A stretch of DNA of 64,000 bases from Lutjanus erythropterus (GCA_020091685.1 CM034601.1:38214034-38278033), one strand, 5' to 3'; counted from the stretch's first letter, positions 10,861 through 21,890 are shown. Made by a program: numbers and translations. Notes: generated from the sequence alone by a model not told the origin.

Positions 10861-11227
10861 TCAGCAGATTAAATGACATCCTGGTCATTCGTCATTGTCC
10901 AGCACTGGACAAGGACAGAGGGAATATCACCAACCCTCAGCCAGCTGTGAACAAATGTCAGTGGACAGAACAAAAGCACTGAAGGCAGCTCAATTCATTA
11001 AGCACTTTTGTTATTAAGTCAGGCGATTTTAAAGTGCAGTCTTTCCATCATCAGTTTAGTCACCCTCAATTCACCTATTCATCATCACTCAACATGCAGC
11101 ACACAGCACAGGTGGAAAACAATGTTTCTCCCGTCTCAGTCACTCCGTTCATTCTGCTTTGCCTGCACCCATTCTTCTGTATTTCATTCACATCCTTCTT
11201 TTTTTCCTTTTTTTTTTTATTGTGCAG

Positions 11228-11308
11228 GCTCTGAAGAACATCGCTGCCATCAGCCTGGCCATCAATTACCCCAATAAATCTACCAAGCTACTCAACATGT
11301 CCCCTTGA
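11228..11308 (+). CDS. Last coding exon and stop of the plus-strand gene
   Basis: An acceptor with a long pyrimidine tract ending TTATTGTGCAG precedes GCT CTG AAG. The exon is phase 0, encodes ALKNIAAISLAINYPNKSTK then LLNMSP, and ends in TGA at 11306-11308. It joins in frame to the 3685-3756 exon, giving a 50-residue C-terminus. The AL..IAAISLAI segment looks like an amphipathic helix. A short polar tail ends in SP. The gene is not identified. The long 3' UTR follows directly. Confidence comes from the two matching splice sites and frames rather than from homology. Confidence 0.65.
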   Translation, partial: ALKNIAAISLAINYPNKSTKLLNMSP

Positions 11309-12589
11309 GAGAAGAGGAGAACTACCTGAAGGGGACATGCGCTGACTCAGGCGTTTGAGCTTTGAAACGGGGAGCGGAGAGGAGAGGTGAGGTGAGGTGA
11401 AGGGGGGAGAAAAACCCTCCCTGACCATCATCCCTCTGACAGGACCCCGCCCCCTCCACCCCGCTGACTCTGTGCAGTACTCGAGCCGTGGAGGGGGGGA
11501 CTCAAAGAGCACTTTCCACACTTACTCACGATCCTTTTTGCCTTAGGTGAATCCAGTATATCAGCATGTGCATTCACTCAAACAGGAACAATTGCGGGGT
11601 CTATCCTTTTTTTCCTTTCTTTTTTAATTTTATTAAGTTTTTACTTGAAGATGCCGTGCTAAAGGACATGAAGTGTGCCAAATTCACAACTTTCAAGGGG
11701 AAGTATATTCCTTTTTGTCCTGCCTTTCTTCCTCCTAAACAGCAGCCACTCTGGGTTACATAGTTGATCATGGTGAAAACAGGTCACCTTGGCGACTTGC
11801 ATGTCTCAGTGGACATGTAGAGCATCCTAAAAATACTGTCCAGGACAGTGGAGTCTCATTAGTCACCACGGGGAGAAAGTACTGACCTACTAGCTCATTC
11901 CACCCCTTCCTTCTTTCATTTTATCTACACCTCCTTGCCTTCCACTCTCCTCTCCTTCTTCCTTCTTTTTCCTTTTCAGACAACAGTAGTGGATGATGGT
12001 ATTTTTTTAGAGCTCTTGATGAAGGGAAGGATCATCCTAAACATATATCTGACCTGCAGCCTATCATGACAGTTTGATCGTTGATACTCGCAATAGCCAT
12101 AGTCTTTGCATAGGATGAGAATTAACATTAAAGCTGAGGGAAAACTGTGATACGATACTATTGCAATGCATTCCTCCATGTTGTTCTATCAATATGTTGA
12201 AGTATCCATTAGTAGTGAATGAATGAAAGAGCATTATGATGTCAACTGATGTTCATGAACATAAATTACAGCAAAAAAACAAAACGTCCTTGAGAAACGA
12301 TGAATCTCTTAAAGGCCTTCAGTTTTATCCACCAGTTTATTTATTTATGATTATTTTATCTGATGTGTAATTAAGTTCAACACTTTCTGAGGATCCTGAT
12401 TTATGTTTCAAAGCAGTGAAAGAAAAGATGAATCATCATCATCATGAGTTCACACTTTTAGGCCCCATCTCCTGTGTACCATAATGAATGCGAGAATACT
12501 GGTGTCGTTATACAAATGTGTATAATAGAGCAAAAGCTGCTGATTCCCACTAATACACAGATCCAAGTCCTAAAGGAACCTCGATCAGC

Positions 12590-12720
12590 TTTCTCCTCTC
12601 CTGTTTCTTAGATATACTATGTGCTTGGCTCATCTAAATTAAAAAAGTTAAAAGTTGAAAGTGGAAATGGAAATGGTACAAAAAATGTTGCTGGGGGACT
12701 TGTAAAAGTGCCATAAATAT
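12590..12720 (+). repeat. Fragment of family E repeat
   Basis: Contains CCTGTTTCTTAGATATAC and ATGTTGCTGGGGGAC. The latter is repeated at about 13709, and the former resembles the CCTATTTCCTGGATTTAG block at 33795. Partial and diverged. Confidence 0.45.
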
Positions 12721-12905
12721 AGTTACATCTTAAGTCAGAAGTTTTTATTTTGTCCCATGAAAAAGCAAACTTAAACTACACAGTCCAGGATGCATGATGG
12801 GAAATGAGGGCTGTGTTTTAGCCTGGGGCAGTGGTTTTTCTTTGTCTGTACCAGTGACGTAATTTGCCTTAGAACAGATTTTATTTAGTGTGTTTGTAAG
12901 AGTCA

Positions 12906-12907
<2 letters not shown>

Positions 12908-12936
<29 letters not shown>

Positions 12937-12937
12937 C
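12908..12937. repeat. (GT)n microsatellite
   Basis: About 15 uninterrupted GT units within the presumed 3' UTR. Confidence 0.95.
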
Positions 12938-13156
12938 ACATGAGCTCACACACTTTTCATTTTGGCGTTTTTGTGCCACAGTATCATGTTTAAATAAGCA
13001 GACTTTTTCTAGCTATCACATGTAACGACTGCTGTGGAGCGATGGCTTCAGCACAACCATCAGAAACACAAGGCTTCAGTGTTTCCAGCAGAGCCCCGAG
13101 CTCCCATCACACTTCAGAAATATCATGCTGACTTTCTGCAACATGGATTTTTTTTT

Positions 13157-13226
13157 TGTGGGGGTCATGATCACCAACCTGATTTTTCTTGGGGGTCACG
13201 ACTAAAAAAGGTTGTGAACCACGGTC
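13157..13226 (-). mobile_element. hAT-like end fragment (GGGGGTCAC ... GTGAACCACGG)
   Basis: GGGGGTCATGATC and GGGGGTCACGAC are followed by GGTTGTGAACCACGG, the reverse of the common CAGTGGTTCCCAACC type of hAT terminus. Only one end remains. Confidence 0.5.
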
Positions 13227-13989
13227 TTAAGTTAGCTAATGATAGCAAAACACTAGCTAATTAGCCTATATCAATCATTAGCTAGCTAGTTAGCTCTGTT
13301 TTGCTAACATTACTGAACCATGTGTCTATAGGCCCTTATACAGTTTGTAAACAATGAGGAAGCTGCGTGTGCTGTTTGGCAATGGAAGTATGGCCGACCA
13401 CAACAGCTTGGCAATGGGCCAAACATATCCTCAGTCCAGTCAACACATTCAATAGCTTGCAGCCATAGGCGCCGCCGAATGTTCTGAAATGGTCACGATC
13501 CTGTCGGAATTCTGTACAACTGTAGGCCACCAGCGGAACATTGATTCTGATGTATCGTGTACACAACAACCAGACATTTTGGTGATTTTGGTGCTGGTAA
13601 AATGTTAAATTCAACAATTGCAGCTTGATAACTCTATAAAATAAAAGGATCTACATATATCTATTATTTGTGACACTCAAAGAAAACCAGATTTTGAAGA
13701 TGGTTAAACGATGTTGCTGGGGGACCTGCAAAAATGACTCATATCATCTTAAGTTAGTTACTGTTAGAAAAATGTTAACTAACTAACTAGCTAATGATTG
13801 ATAAAGACAAGCTGGCTTGAGTTTTGCTAACATTAGCTATCAGATATAACTACCTAGGAATTGATTGATTAATGTATATGCAGACTAGCTAGCAAGTAGC
13901 CAAAGTTTTCCTACAGAGCAAAATACTAGCTAATTAAAAACTGTTGTAGATTTGCTGGCTAGTTAGATAGCTCTTTGCTAACATTAGCT

Positions 13990-14190
13990 AACTTAAGGTC
14001 TGTCACTTTTACAGGGTTCCCAGTGACATCTTTTAATTTGGCTTTCTTTTCAAACTAGACAATCTTAGCACATAGCATATCTAAGTACAGGAAACAGGAA
14101 GTGATTAAGTTGACCAAGGTTCCACTGGATTCTAAGCTTGATTATTAATGCACAGAGAAAAATGGGCGGGACTTAGGAAAGGTCAGTTGA
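13990..14190 (-). repeat. Family E repeat, reverse copy
   Basis: Read in reverse it contains CCTAAGTCCCGCCC, CACTTCCTGTTTCC and TTGAAAAGAAAGCC. The same order appears on the plus strand at 33705-33860 (CCTAAGTCCCGCCCC ... TTGAAAAGAAAACC). The adjacent stretch is rich in TTAGCTAAC-type words. Confidence 0.65.
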
Positions 14191-15179
14191 CCGTCATTGT
14201 TAAGAATTGAAGTACATAAAGGTGACTGTAAAATAGACACATTATTCAATTTATTCACCAGTAACACAAGATTTTTTGATATGAATTACCTCATCTTTTG
14301 TAATTACACAGATAATTGGTGTGATGCTTCCTTTAATGTTTCACGTGACTTTCAATCACTTCACCCCACGTTTAATCCACATCCACATGTTGTCACATTT
14401 ACAGAGGTCAGTCATGTACTTTCATGTTAAAGAAGGCATCCAGTTTGTGTTTTGACGAATCTAAACATGAGTTGTAGACAGTGTGCAGACAGGGGTTGGT
14501 TTCCAATCATTACTGTTCATTTCACATGAAGAAGAGTCTTTTATTTGGAGGAGGTCATGGTGGTTTATACCAAAGAAACCAATCATTGTGAGCCATGAAA
14601 CATCTCCGAAAGAGCTCCTGGTCGAGTTCCTTCTCTGTTTATCACATATCAGATAGCTACCCTGTGAGACGCTGGAGCAGAGGACACCTTTAGACATTGT
14701 TCCGTTTTCTGATTTTTAATTTTTCTTACTTATTTTTTCGAAGCGGTCCCTACAAGGGCCGCATAATAGCTCGGTGGTTTTGTTTACACAAACAGCTGCA
14801 GTGAGGAGAGAGGAAGAGATACATGGCCTCAGTTTGGCTTCTACGACGCCTCACCTATCTACGACGTGCCTATGGTTAAAAAATGAAGCAATCATAATTT
14901 AACTCATGTTAGCCGAATAGTTATTAATTATATTTTAAAAGAGAAATATATTGTTTAATTTGAAGTTTTTTGTAACTTTTTACTTTTAATGTTGGTTTCT
15001 TTTTTGCGAGGATGCTTGATATCTGAGGCTGACTAATTTGAATGTACATATCTGTGAATATCAATTGCACAGGAGAAAGACTTTGATATCAACCCCTTAC
15101 AAATATAAACTTTATTGGGCACTAACAGATGGACACTTTGATTCTGATTTTGTATGCATGGCACATTGAAGGTTAAAAA

Positions 15180-15285
15180 AATAAAATACTGCTTGGATTG
15201 AAATGTGATCCATTTCTAATAAAAATAGAAATGACAAATACGACTTCTTCTCTCACCTTTTTTTTGTGTGTGTGTGTTTTGTTGA
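15180..15285 (+). terminator. Polyadenylation region
   Basis: AATAAA at 15180-15185 and again at 15218-15223, followed by a T-rich then GT-rich tract (15259-15285, TTTTTGTGTGTGTGTG). Hexamer plus downstream GU-rich element is the standard vertebrate cleavage signal. It would end transcripts of the plus-strand gene near 15235-15250. Confidence 0.6.
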
Positions 15286-15429
15286 TTTGTTATAATCACC
15301 TTTAGCTGTGGCCTAAAGCAGAGATAGTCTTGCTGGGGTCCACATTAAAAAACATACACACATTTAAAACATATAAAAGAGGAGCATGCATTAAACACCA
15401 TAGTCCACACAAATAGGCACATTTAACAA

Positions 15430-15685
15430 CATCCGTTAAAGGAGCAATTTGTAACAATTGTGGTGAGTTGAGCGTAGACTGTATATTATATAGATTGAAA
15501 TCCTATTTAATATACTAACTTTGGTTAAAGTGAGTTGTTTCCCCTCACACCCTCTGCAGGAGCACGAGACCCGGGCAGCATTATAATTTGACAATAACAA
15601 GCGATGAGTCCTTGACTGTAAGTTGATCAGCTGTTTCTAACTCTGCAGTCTGAGATCAGTGACTGCCTGTCTCACTGCCTGCCAG
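15430..15685 (+). repeat. Family D repeat (AAAGGAGCAATTTGTAA)
   Basis: Starts AAAGGAGCAATTTGTAAC and includes TTTGACAATAACAAG, TTGATCAGCTGTT and GACTGCCTGTCTCACTG. In reverse the same order occurs at about 39530-39905. Non-coding. Confidence 0.65.
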
Positions 15686-15689
15686 ACTC

Positions 15690-17000
15690 CATTAAATCAT
15701 GTTTTTGTAAAAATCTGACAGGCATGACGGAAATCTGGGACACAACTTTACAAGGCCAACATTTTCATTAAAAATATATTTTAAAACGTAGTTGATTATA
15801 ATAGTTAAAAGTTAGTTACTTTTAGATTTTGATACATTTTTAAATTGTTTGAAGTTGTGGATTCTTATGAATGTGTTTTCACCAAAAAATGGAGTTCAAG
15901 TGGTATTAATAATATTGAAAGTAGGATGTGATTTATCCCAGCTGTCAAGAATGGGTGATAGTTACTGTATTAAATTATAAAATGACTATGATATGTCATC
16001 AGACATTAAGGAAACATGTCAAGTTGAAATACTTGTTTCGCAACATGTTTGCCCGTTATATGTTAGTTTGAGTTCAAATTAATGCTGAATGACTGCAAAA
16101 TGAGAAGGAGTGTGTTTATGAGTTGTGACAAATCATTAATAATCCTTCAGGAAGTAATAGATGTTTAGAACAGTTGAATTGAGTAAAATGTTAATTAGGC
16201 ATAAAACGGGTTAGCTATGTCCTAAGTACCCTTGTCTCACTTCCTGGTTTAAAAAAGGCAGCAATACTGCTCAAGCACTGGTAAACTTTACTTTTTTCAA
16301 CAACCTTATTAAATAATATTGCTATCAGATGTGTGTCACCTAGGAATGATAACAATTAATTGATGATCAATTAATCGGTTGTAAAGAATTTGATTGAACA
16401 TGTAAAATTTAGTCAGTCAAACATCAAATAAAGATCTAAAATATAGTAGAGATTATTTTTATGAGCATGTTTTGGATATTATCTGATATTCACTTAAATG
16501 TGTTTAATATGTAGACCCTCATATGTGTCATAGGCAATATAATGCTGTCAGAGAATATGGAATATGTTGCTGTGGAAATAAAGCTTTGACTGGGCTTCAA
16601 TTGATCATTAATTTGACCAATGACAAATTAAGGCCAGTGCTTACAATTTGCAACCCGAGTCTCAACCATATCATGTTGACTCTGTAGTCCTTCTAAATCA
16701 AAGCTAAATAAGAATTGGCTTAAAAATGTGTATTTTGATTAACATTAAAAGAACTCTCAGAAACTTTAAAAAGTAAAATGGTTGCTCACTACGACTATGC
16801 TGTAAAATGAAAAAGTGTAACATTTTGTCTGACAGACTTGATGTCTACATCAAGTAAAATATGTAATCACTAGGAGGTTGGCCTGATACAAGGTTTGGTC
16901 GGCAAGTTTGATCTTTTAAAATGTATTTTTCAGCATAACTGAAGAGTAAAAATCAACACCAACCCCCTCAAAATACGGTTTTGCCCCAATTCTAAAGAAT
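15690..17000 (+). repeat. Family F repeat, rearranged copy with internal insertion
   Basis: An inverted piece (15690-15880, with AAATCATGTTTTTGTAA) precedes the main body (16205-17000, with CACTTCCTGGTTTAAAA and AGGAGGTTGGCCTG). Between TATCAGATGTG (16322) and TCTCAACCATATC (16660) lie about 325 bp that are absent from the 4028-4690 copy, so this copy has a later insertion. The insertion has ATTAATTGATGATCAATTAA near one end and TTGATCATTAATT near the other. Confidence 0.6.
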
Positions 17001-17114
17001 GATTGATAAACTACAGATTTACCCTTTAAACATCACAGTCCACACAAATCAACAGGTGTAAAAACATACATTAAATAGTTAGTTATCACAGGTAGAAAAT
17101 ATAAGACAATATTA

Positions 17115-17480
17115 GACCTTAAGATCTGTGCCTGGACCTGACAAAACCCGACAGGTTTGGGTCAGACCAGGCCTTATTTCTCACATATTTCACAGGCTCA
17201 CGTCAGATTCGGGCTGTACTATATTTATTTATTCATTTATTTTCATTTTTCTCCCCAGTTTAGCCGTAGCCAATTCCAACTCCCTGTATGTATTGTCCCT
17301 GTCACTGAAAACTCCTACTGTTTGGTGCATGGAGGGAAGCTTGTTAAGAAAAATGTTGGGCTGTAATCAGGTTTAGGCTGAAATATGCTAATGAGGATTG
17401 GGTTCGGGTCGGTTTTAAACAGAATTTTGTTGGCATCGGGCCGCAACGGGCTCATCTTGTCAGGCACAATTAAGCCGCTA
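17115..17480 (+). repeat. Interspersed repeat (CTTATTTCTCACATATTTC)
   Basis: The block CCTTATTTCTCACATATTTC recurs at 18964-18985 after a similar CCTGACA..CC lead. GGGTTCGGGTCGG and CGGGCCGCAACGGGC motifs occur near the right end. Probably a non-autonomous DNA element; the type was not determined. Confidence 0.5.
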
Positions 17481-18900
17481 TTTATCAGTAAAAACTTTTG
17501 CTGGAGACTTCTCAATAGAGTTCCCAGCACAACTACAACTCCCATATGCATGGCATCCTGCCAGTCTGATTTTCCAAGATGTTTCCTTTTCTGCTTTTGA
17601 AACATTTATTTCTGTGTTGTGTGTAGGCTCAACATACAAAGAGTTTCTGTGCAGCAACAAATAATGTATCGATCAGTTAGTCAGCATTGATTAGAGCCCA
17701 CACACTCACTGCCAGCAGAAACTGTACTCAGTGATCCAACAGCATCAATAGTTCTCCTTCACGCTGCTTCTCCTCCTTTCACCTCTAAGAAAACAAGTAC
17801 ATCTCTGCCGCTTTATTACAGACATCCCCGCATACTGAGCCAAATAGTTCCTTTCTCTGCTATTTGTCCAAGCAGAACATTGGTATTCCTCCTGTTTATT
17901 CAGTCTCTTCTCTTTACCTCTGCCTCTCGGCCTCCTCTATCCCTCCCCTGCCTGTGATCTGGAGTCTCGGGGACAGCACTGATGATGGGAGTGATGATCA
18001 CTGGGGCGATAATGACATCAAATGGAGGAAATATTCAATAAGGCTCCCGATGATTCAGTGCCCCTCTGCGCCACCAAAGCCCCCACACTGGAGTGAGTCA
18101 GCTCTCCTGCCTCCCCTCCTCCTCCTCCTCCTGCTCCTCTCCCCTCTCCTGCTTCTTTTTCAGCCAGGATCCCAGAGCTCATTTACCCAAGGTGAACTGA
18201 AGCAGCCGAGCGGGCAGAGAGGAAGCACAAAGGCTTACTGTAACTGTAATGTCATGATGTGCTGGGGATGCCCTCGTCAAGCTGGGTGATACTTTGCTTA
18301 GATTAGAAATGAGTGATTTTTGTTAAAGTAACATTGTTTTCATTAAAAATTTAGGCATACACATGCCTGTGCAGTATTAGGTTGTTCCAGCACAGAAATA
18401 CAAAAGGAAACAATGGATGAATGAATCATATTGTCTGATCCACATGTGCAAATTTTGAGAGTTAAAATTTCTTCAGTTGGTCCAGAGCAGTTTTCCCTGG
18501 ATGTTTTTCAGACAAAGATGGCAAAGGCTGGAGAACATGTGTGACATGCACAATGTGCACAGTGTGTTTAAGTGACAAAATCTCGATGTGACACACAAAA
18601 GTGTTCATAGGGATTTAAATTTTATGCTAAGATGAAACAAAAGTAGAAAAACCAAAGTTTCTGACAAATGACACTGTTCATTTCAGCACAGAATTCAACA
18701 TAAAAACACTCAGTTGCAAATTTGCAAACTTTCTTTGCACATTTTACCTTTCTTGCTCTATTTTTGGATAAAAGACGAGACAAGAGTGAACAGGTATCAT
18801 CAGGTGGGTCAAACAATACTAATTTTAATTAAAACATAAAATAAAATGAAATAGAAGAAGCACTTACATCCAATAAAAAGAGGTATGTCTTATTTGTCCA
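17481..18900. other. Intergenic, no gene seen; CTC-rich patch at 18110-18150
   Basis: Mostly unique. A plus-strand open frame (17864-18289) exists only because of a CT-rich patch and shows no domain. The segment at about 17950-18110 is balanced in composition and might be conserved non-coding sequence. Nothing else is recognised. Confidence 0.4.
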
Positions 18901-18998
18901 GTGTCGTAAGAGCTTGAGATCTGTGCTCGAACCTGACAGAACCTGATGGGTTCAGATCGGGTTGGGCCTTATTTCTCACATATTTCACAGTTTGGGCT

Positions 18999-18999
18999 G

Positions 19000-19032
<33 letters not shown>

Positions 19033-19068
19033 ATATATATCACACATATATATATATATATATATGTA
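18999..19068. repeat. Compound (TA)n(TG)n microsatellite
   Basis: Alternating TA and TG runs with a short CACACA reversal, so the tract can fold back on itself. Confidence 0.9.
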
Positions 19069-19306
19069 TCACACGCTACAGTGATGAACACCTAATAATG
19101 TTTGATATTACTGGGTTACTGGGTCACAAACTATTGAAAAAAATATATATTTTATGTAATATTTATGTAAATTAAATTACTGTAACATATTGTTAACGCA
19201 TTTCCAATCAAAATAGGCATGCTACATGAGACCAATTTAATGTGATTTTTTTTTATTGGAACTTTCACTAATATGGGAATGTCAGAACAAAGGTATTGGT
19301 GGAAAG

Positions 19307-19860
19307 CAGGGGTCAGCAATTATTTTTCATGGAGGGCAACATGAGAAACTGATCAGGCTGCTGTGGACCAGATACAAATGATATAAGGTCCTAATAATGA
19401 CCAAATCTCTAATAATGGAATGATCAGAAGTGTTCTATATAGGACACTTCTACTGTTGGTCACCCTTTCTGCATGTGATGAATTGTGGGCAAATATTTTG
19501 TTGGCAATGTCAGAAACTTGATGTTTTACAGTGAACCATGCAGGCTGCATACAGGTTGTAATGATAGTAGCAGCAAAAGTAGAAGAAGAACATAAACAAC
19601 ATGGATGTACAACACTGAGAGAATAAAGTTACAGTTTCATATAAAAGATACAGTTCATTATCATTACCAATGAACACAGCACTGACCCCTTTCAAAATAA
19701 AGCTCTGATAACAGTTTAATGGTAAGCAAAATTCTACTAACTGTCTTTGCTAGATTTTTAATTTCGCATTCGGCCCCCAGGCCACATTTTGGGCCTGGCA
19801 TAAAGAAATAAAAGCTGTTGCATTTTTGTTGCAATTTACAACAATGGTGGTCAACCTTTG
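19307..19860. mobile_element. hAT-like remnant (CAGGGGTCAGCAA left end)
   Basis: The left end CAGGGGTCAGCAATTAT is a hAT-type terminus. Near the right, CGGCCCCCAGGCCACATTTT is a block common to teleost hAT relics. The right terminus and target duplication cannot be fixed. No intact transposase frame. Confidence 0.5.
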
Positions 19861-20878
19861 AGTTAAATCGGCAGGAAAAACCCTGCAAAGTGCTCAATAT
19901 TAGATTTATGAGAACATAATTATAAAATAAATGCTATTAAGAATAAATTATGTCAGAATATAAAGGCTAAATGAAACAATCATTTGTGATTATTTAAGGA
20001 ATAAATTAATCTCAGCTCATTATAATTTATTGTTACTTCATTTTTCAAATTTTCATTACAACAGCTTTGTATTTATTTTATATTTGACGTTTTTTATTTC
20101 AAAATGCACTTTCAAAAATCTGCTTCAATTTCTTAATGTCACTTTTCATGGTGATGTTGTCATCACTCTCTCGTCTTTCAGCCAATCACATACAGCCTGC
20201 CTGTAATCCAGCAACCCAATAGACATTTGTCATGGCAGCCATATTAACATGAAACAGTAAACAGTACAGACACTAATGGACTGGTTGTCCAGCAGGAAAA
20301 ACACAGGTGGACACACCTGTGAGTTTTCTGGTATGACATGTCAAAATGTCTGCTGTACAACTAGTCCATTAATACTGGTACTGAAAGTGGAGAAATTTCA
20401 ACATTAAAAACAATCCTGGCATCTTTAGTTGGACATCATTAAGTTGACAACCAGCCAAAATGTCAGTAGCTATGATAACATTAGCATTAAAGGCACTGAA
20501 CACTCAACTGTTAGCTAAATCTTGATGCAAAATGACTTGTTAGCCCAACCAGGTGTCTTATATTAACTGTTGACTTGATGACAGTGATTAAAGAAATATT
20601 CAGATCATTTAGTAAAGTGAAAGTTCTGCATTCAAAACCTTATGTAACTAAAATATTGAAGTATTAAAGTATCAAAGTATCCAGTATCAAAAGTAAAAAG
20701 AACTGTACAATAAAATAATCCCTGTCAGTGCTTCAGTGTTTTACTATTATGTTATATGATGTTTTTGGATTAATATTACTGTCGTAGATGTTTAGGGTTG
20801 CGGTTATTTAACTACTTTAGTTTAGGACTCTGTATTTATTGAGATTTCCTAAATCAATTCACTTCAATTCAGTATTGA
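19861..20878. other. Intergenic, no gene seen
   Basis: AT-rich sequence with scattered low-complexity patches. 20590-20715 resembles the AAGTACAAGTA-type repeat seen at 31262, 33550, 59075 and 63745. No gene evidence. Confidence 0.4.
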
Positions 20879-20889
20879 TTGATTCACAA

Positions 20890-20950
20890 TTTCTTACAAT
20901 ATCATTCAGCAGACACTTTTATTCAAAGCGACATACATCTGAGAGCTGAT
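20890..20950 (+). repeat. LINE/SINE 3'-tail-like fragment (ATTCAAAGCGACATAC)
   Basis: The motif TTTTATTCAAAGCGACATAC closely matches the widely conserved fish TTTTATCCAAAGCGACTTAC tail shared by SINEs and their LINE partners. Only about 60 bp remain. Confidence 0.55.
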
Positions 20951-21083
20951 ACAACAACAGTGTTTAGCAATATATCAGTTACCGTACCAATTTTTCTTGG
21001 ATATGAAGGAGAATCTCAGACAACTAATGCTGTAGATTGTACAAGGAACCCTCTGACCTGGTGCATCATTAAAAATATTAACG

Positions 21084-21089
21084 TTTATT
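21084..21089 (-). terminator. Poly(A) signal of the compact minus-strand gene
   Basis: AATAAA on the minus strand, 74 nt past the TAG at 21166-21164. This short 3' UTR fits the compact layout of the gene. Confidence 0.55.
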
Positions 21090-21163
21090 GATTCGATGAA
21101 CTGGTTAATCAATTCTTTTTAACCCAGACCTACTTTAGATACTGTTAGGTTTTTTAGTTTAAT

Positions 21164-21752
21164 CTACAGCGATGCATCATGGTCTATAACAAGCAGGTCC
21201 TGTCTGCAGTGAGACAGAGGGACACATCAGACTCCTCTTCCTCTTCCAGGGGGTACACTGACTGGCCTGCCTCGTCTTCTTGCAGCGTATGGAGGTCTTG
21301 TGTCCATACGAGGCTCACCTGCTCGTGTCAGCCTGAGCAGAGTACGGCACAGGTACGTGGTCCCTGTGTGTCCGGACAGAAGGGACCACAGCTGTAACAG
21401 CACACATCTGGACTGCCAGCTCCTTCATGAAGACCCTGTGGGTCAGGGGGACCAGCTTATTGTCCTGCAGGAGAGATGCCAGGCTCTTCACAAATTAAAA
21501 GAATACAAAATATGAGATCACATATATCAAACCAGTAAATGTTTTAATATTCACATCTTATAAAACTGAAGCCTGCATACCTGTTCTGCACACTCTGTAT
21601 GCTGAGCAAAGCTGACAGAGCGATAGCTGCACAACCTCCAAAAAGCAAAACATCTTGTGTTGATGCAGTTACCTACTTTACCTGAGAACAAGTCCCCCCA
21701 CCCCCACCTCACAACTGTGAAAAACACCTTTCTCACATTTGTTTGCACTCAT
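21164..21752 (-). CDS. Compact four-exon gene for a 100-residue, probably single-pass membrane protein
   Basis: Coding exons on the minus strand are 21752-21728, 21653-21581, 21483-21319 and 21203-21164. Introns of 74, 97 and 115 nt all have GT..AG ends; donors include CAG|GTATGC and CAG|GTGAGC, and the last acceptor is CTCACTGCAG. Phases agree at every junction. Residues 1-9 are polar (MSANKCEKD). Residues 10-27 (VLLFGGCAAIALSALLSI) form a hydrophobic segment long enough to cross a membrane. Residues 45-58 read PLTHRVFMKELAVQ, with a weaker hydrophobic stretch to 66, then HRDHVPVPYSAQ. The end is QDLLVIDHDASL and TAG. The ATG has A at -3. Upstream lies an ETS-like motif, downstream a poly(A) signal. 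I do not recognise the family. Exon 1 is the least certain part: its donor (G|GTGTTT) is weak. Localisation is inferred from hydropathy only. Confidence 0.65.
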
Positions 21753-21791
21753 ACTGTGGGGAGACACCACCGCAGCAACAGCAGCTTGTTA

Positions 21792-21799
21792 ACTTCCGG
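21792..21799 (-). promoter_or_regulatory. ETS-like motif (CCGGAAGT) near the compact gene's start
   Basis: Minus strand CCGGAAGT, 40 nt upstream of the ATG at 21752. This is the consensus of ETS/GABP sites found around the start of many vertebrate housekeeping genes. The short distance suggests that it lies at or just inside the transcription start. Function is inferred. Confidence 0.45.
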
Positions 21800-21823
21800 C
21801 ACTTCACCAGATTCTTCAGTTAT

Positions 21824-21824
<1 letters not shown>

Positions 21825-21890
<66 letters not shown>
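21825..21890. repeat. (ATT)n trinucleotide microsatellite at the promoter side of the compact gene
   Basis: About 22 uninterrupted TAT/ATT units, beginning 25 bp upstream of the ETS-like motif. This is the longest trinucleotide tract in the window. It is likely length-variable. Confidence 0.95.

Larger units (their letters stand above)
11309..15250 (+). other. Probable 3' UTR of the plus-strand gene
   Basis: There is no further coding signal after the TGA at 11308. The stretch includes a GT microsatellite (12908-12937), a hAT end (13157-13226), TTAGCTAGC-rich sequence (about 13215-13990) and a repeat shared in reverse with 33705-33860. The final 500 bp are AT-rich and unique, ending at two AATAAA hexamers. 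A 3.9-kb UTR is long but not exceptional. Earlier alternative cleavage cannot be excluded. Confidence 0.45.

Noticed and set aside
3685-11308. Identification of the plus-strand gene as INSC (Inscuteable) or NCKAP1
   Set aside because: The C-termini I remember for those proteins do not match ...LLNMSP. Left unnamed.
17864-18289. 141-codon plus-strand frame
   Set aside because: Contains a leucine run from a CTC-rich patch, with no recognisable domain and no splice support.
21654-21681. Alternative 28-nt intron (donor CTCAG|GTAAAG) in the compact gene
   Set aside because: Too short to be spliced by the vertebrate spliceosome. The 74-nt alternative fits the reading frame.
21551-21748. 65-codon minus-strand frame read straight through
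   Set aside because: It reads across introns 1 and 2 of the compact gene in the wrong frame. The spliced model uses a different frame, keeps phase at all junctions and gives a clean hydrophobic segment.
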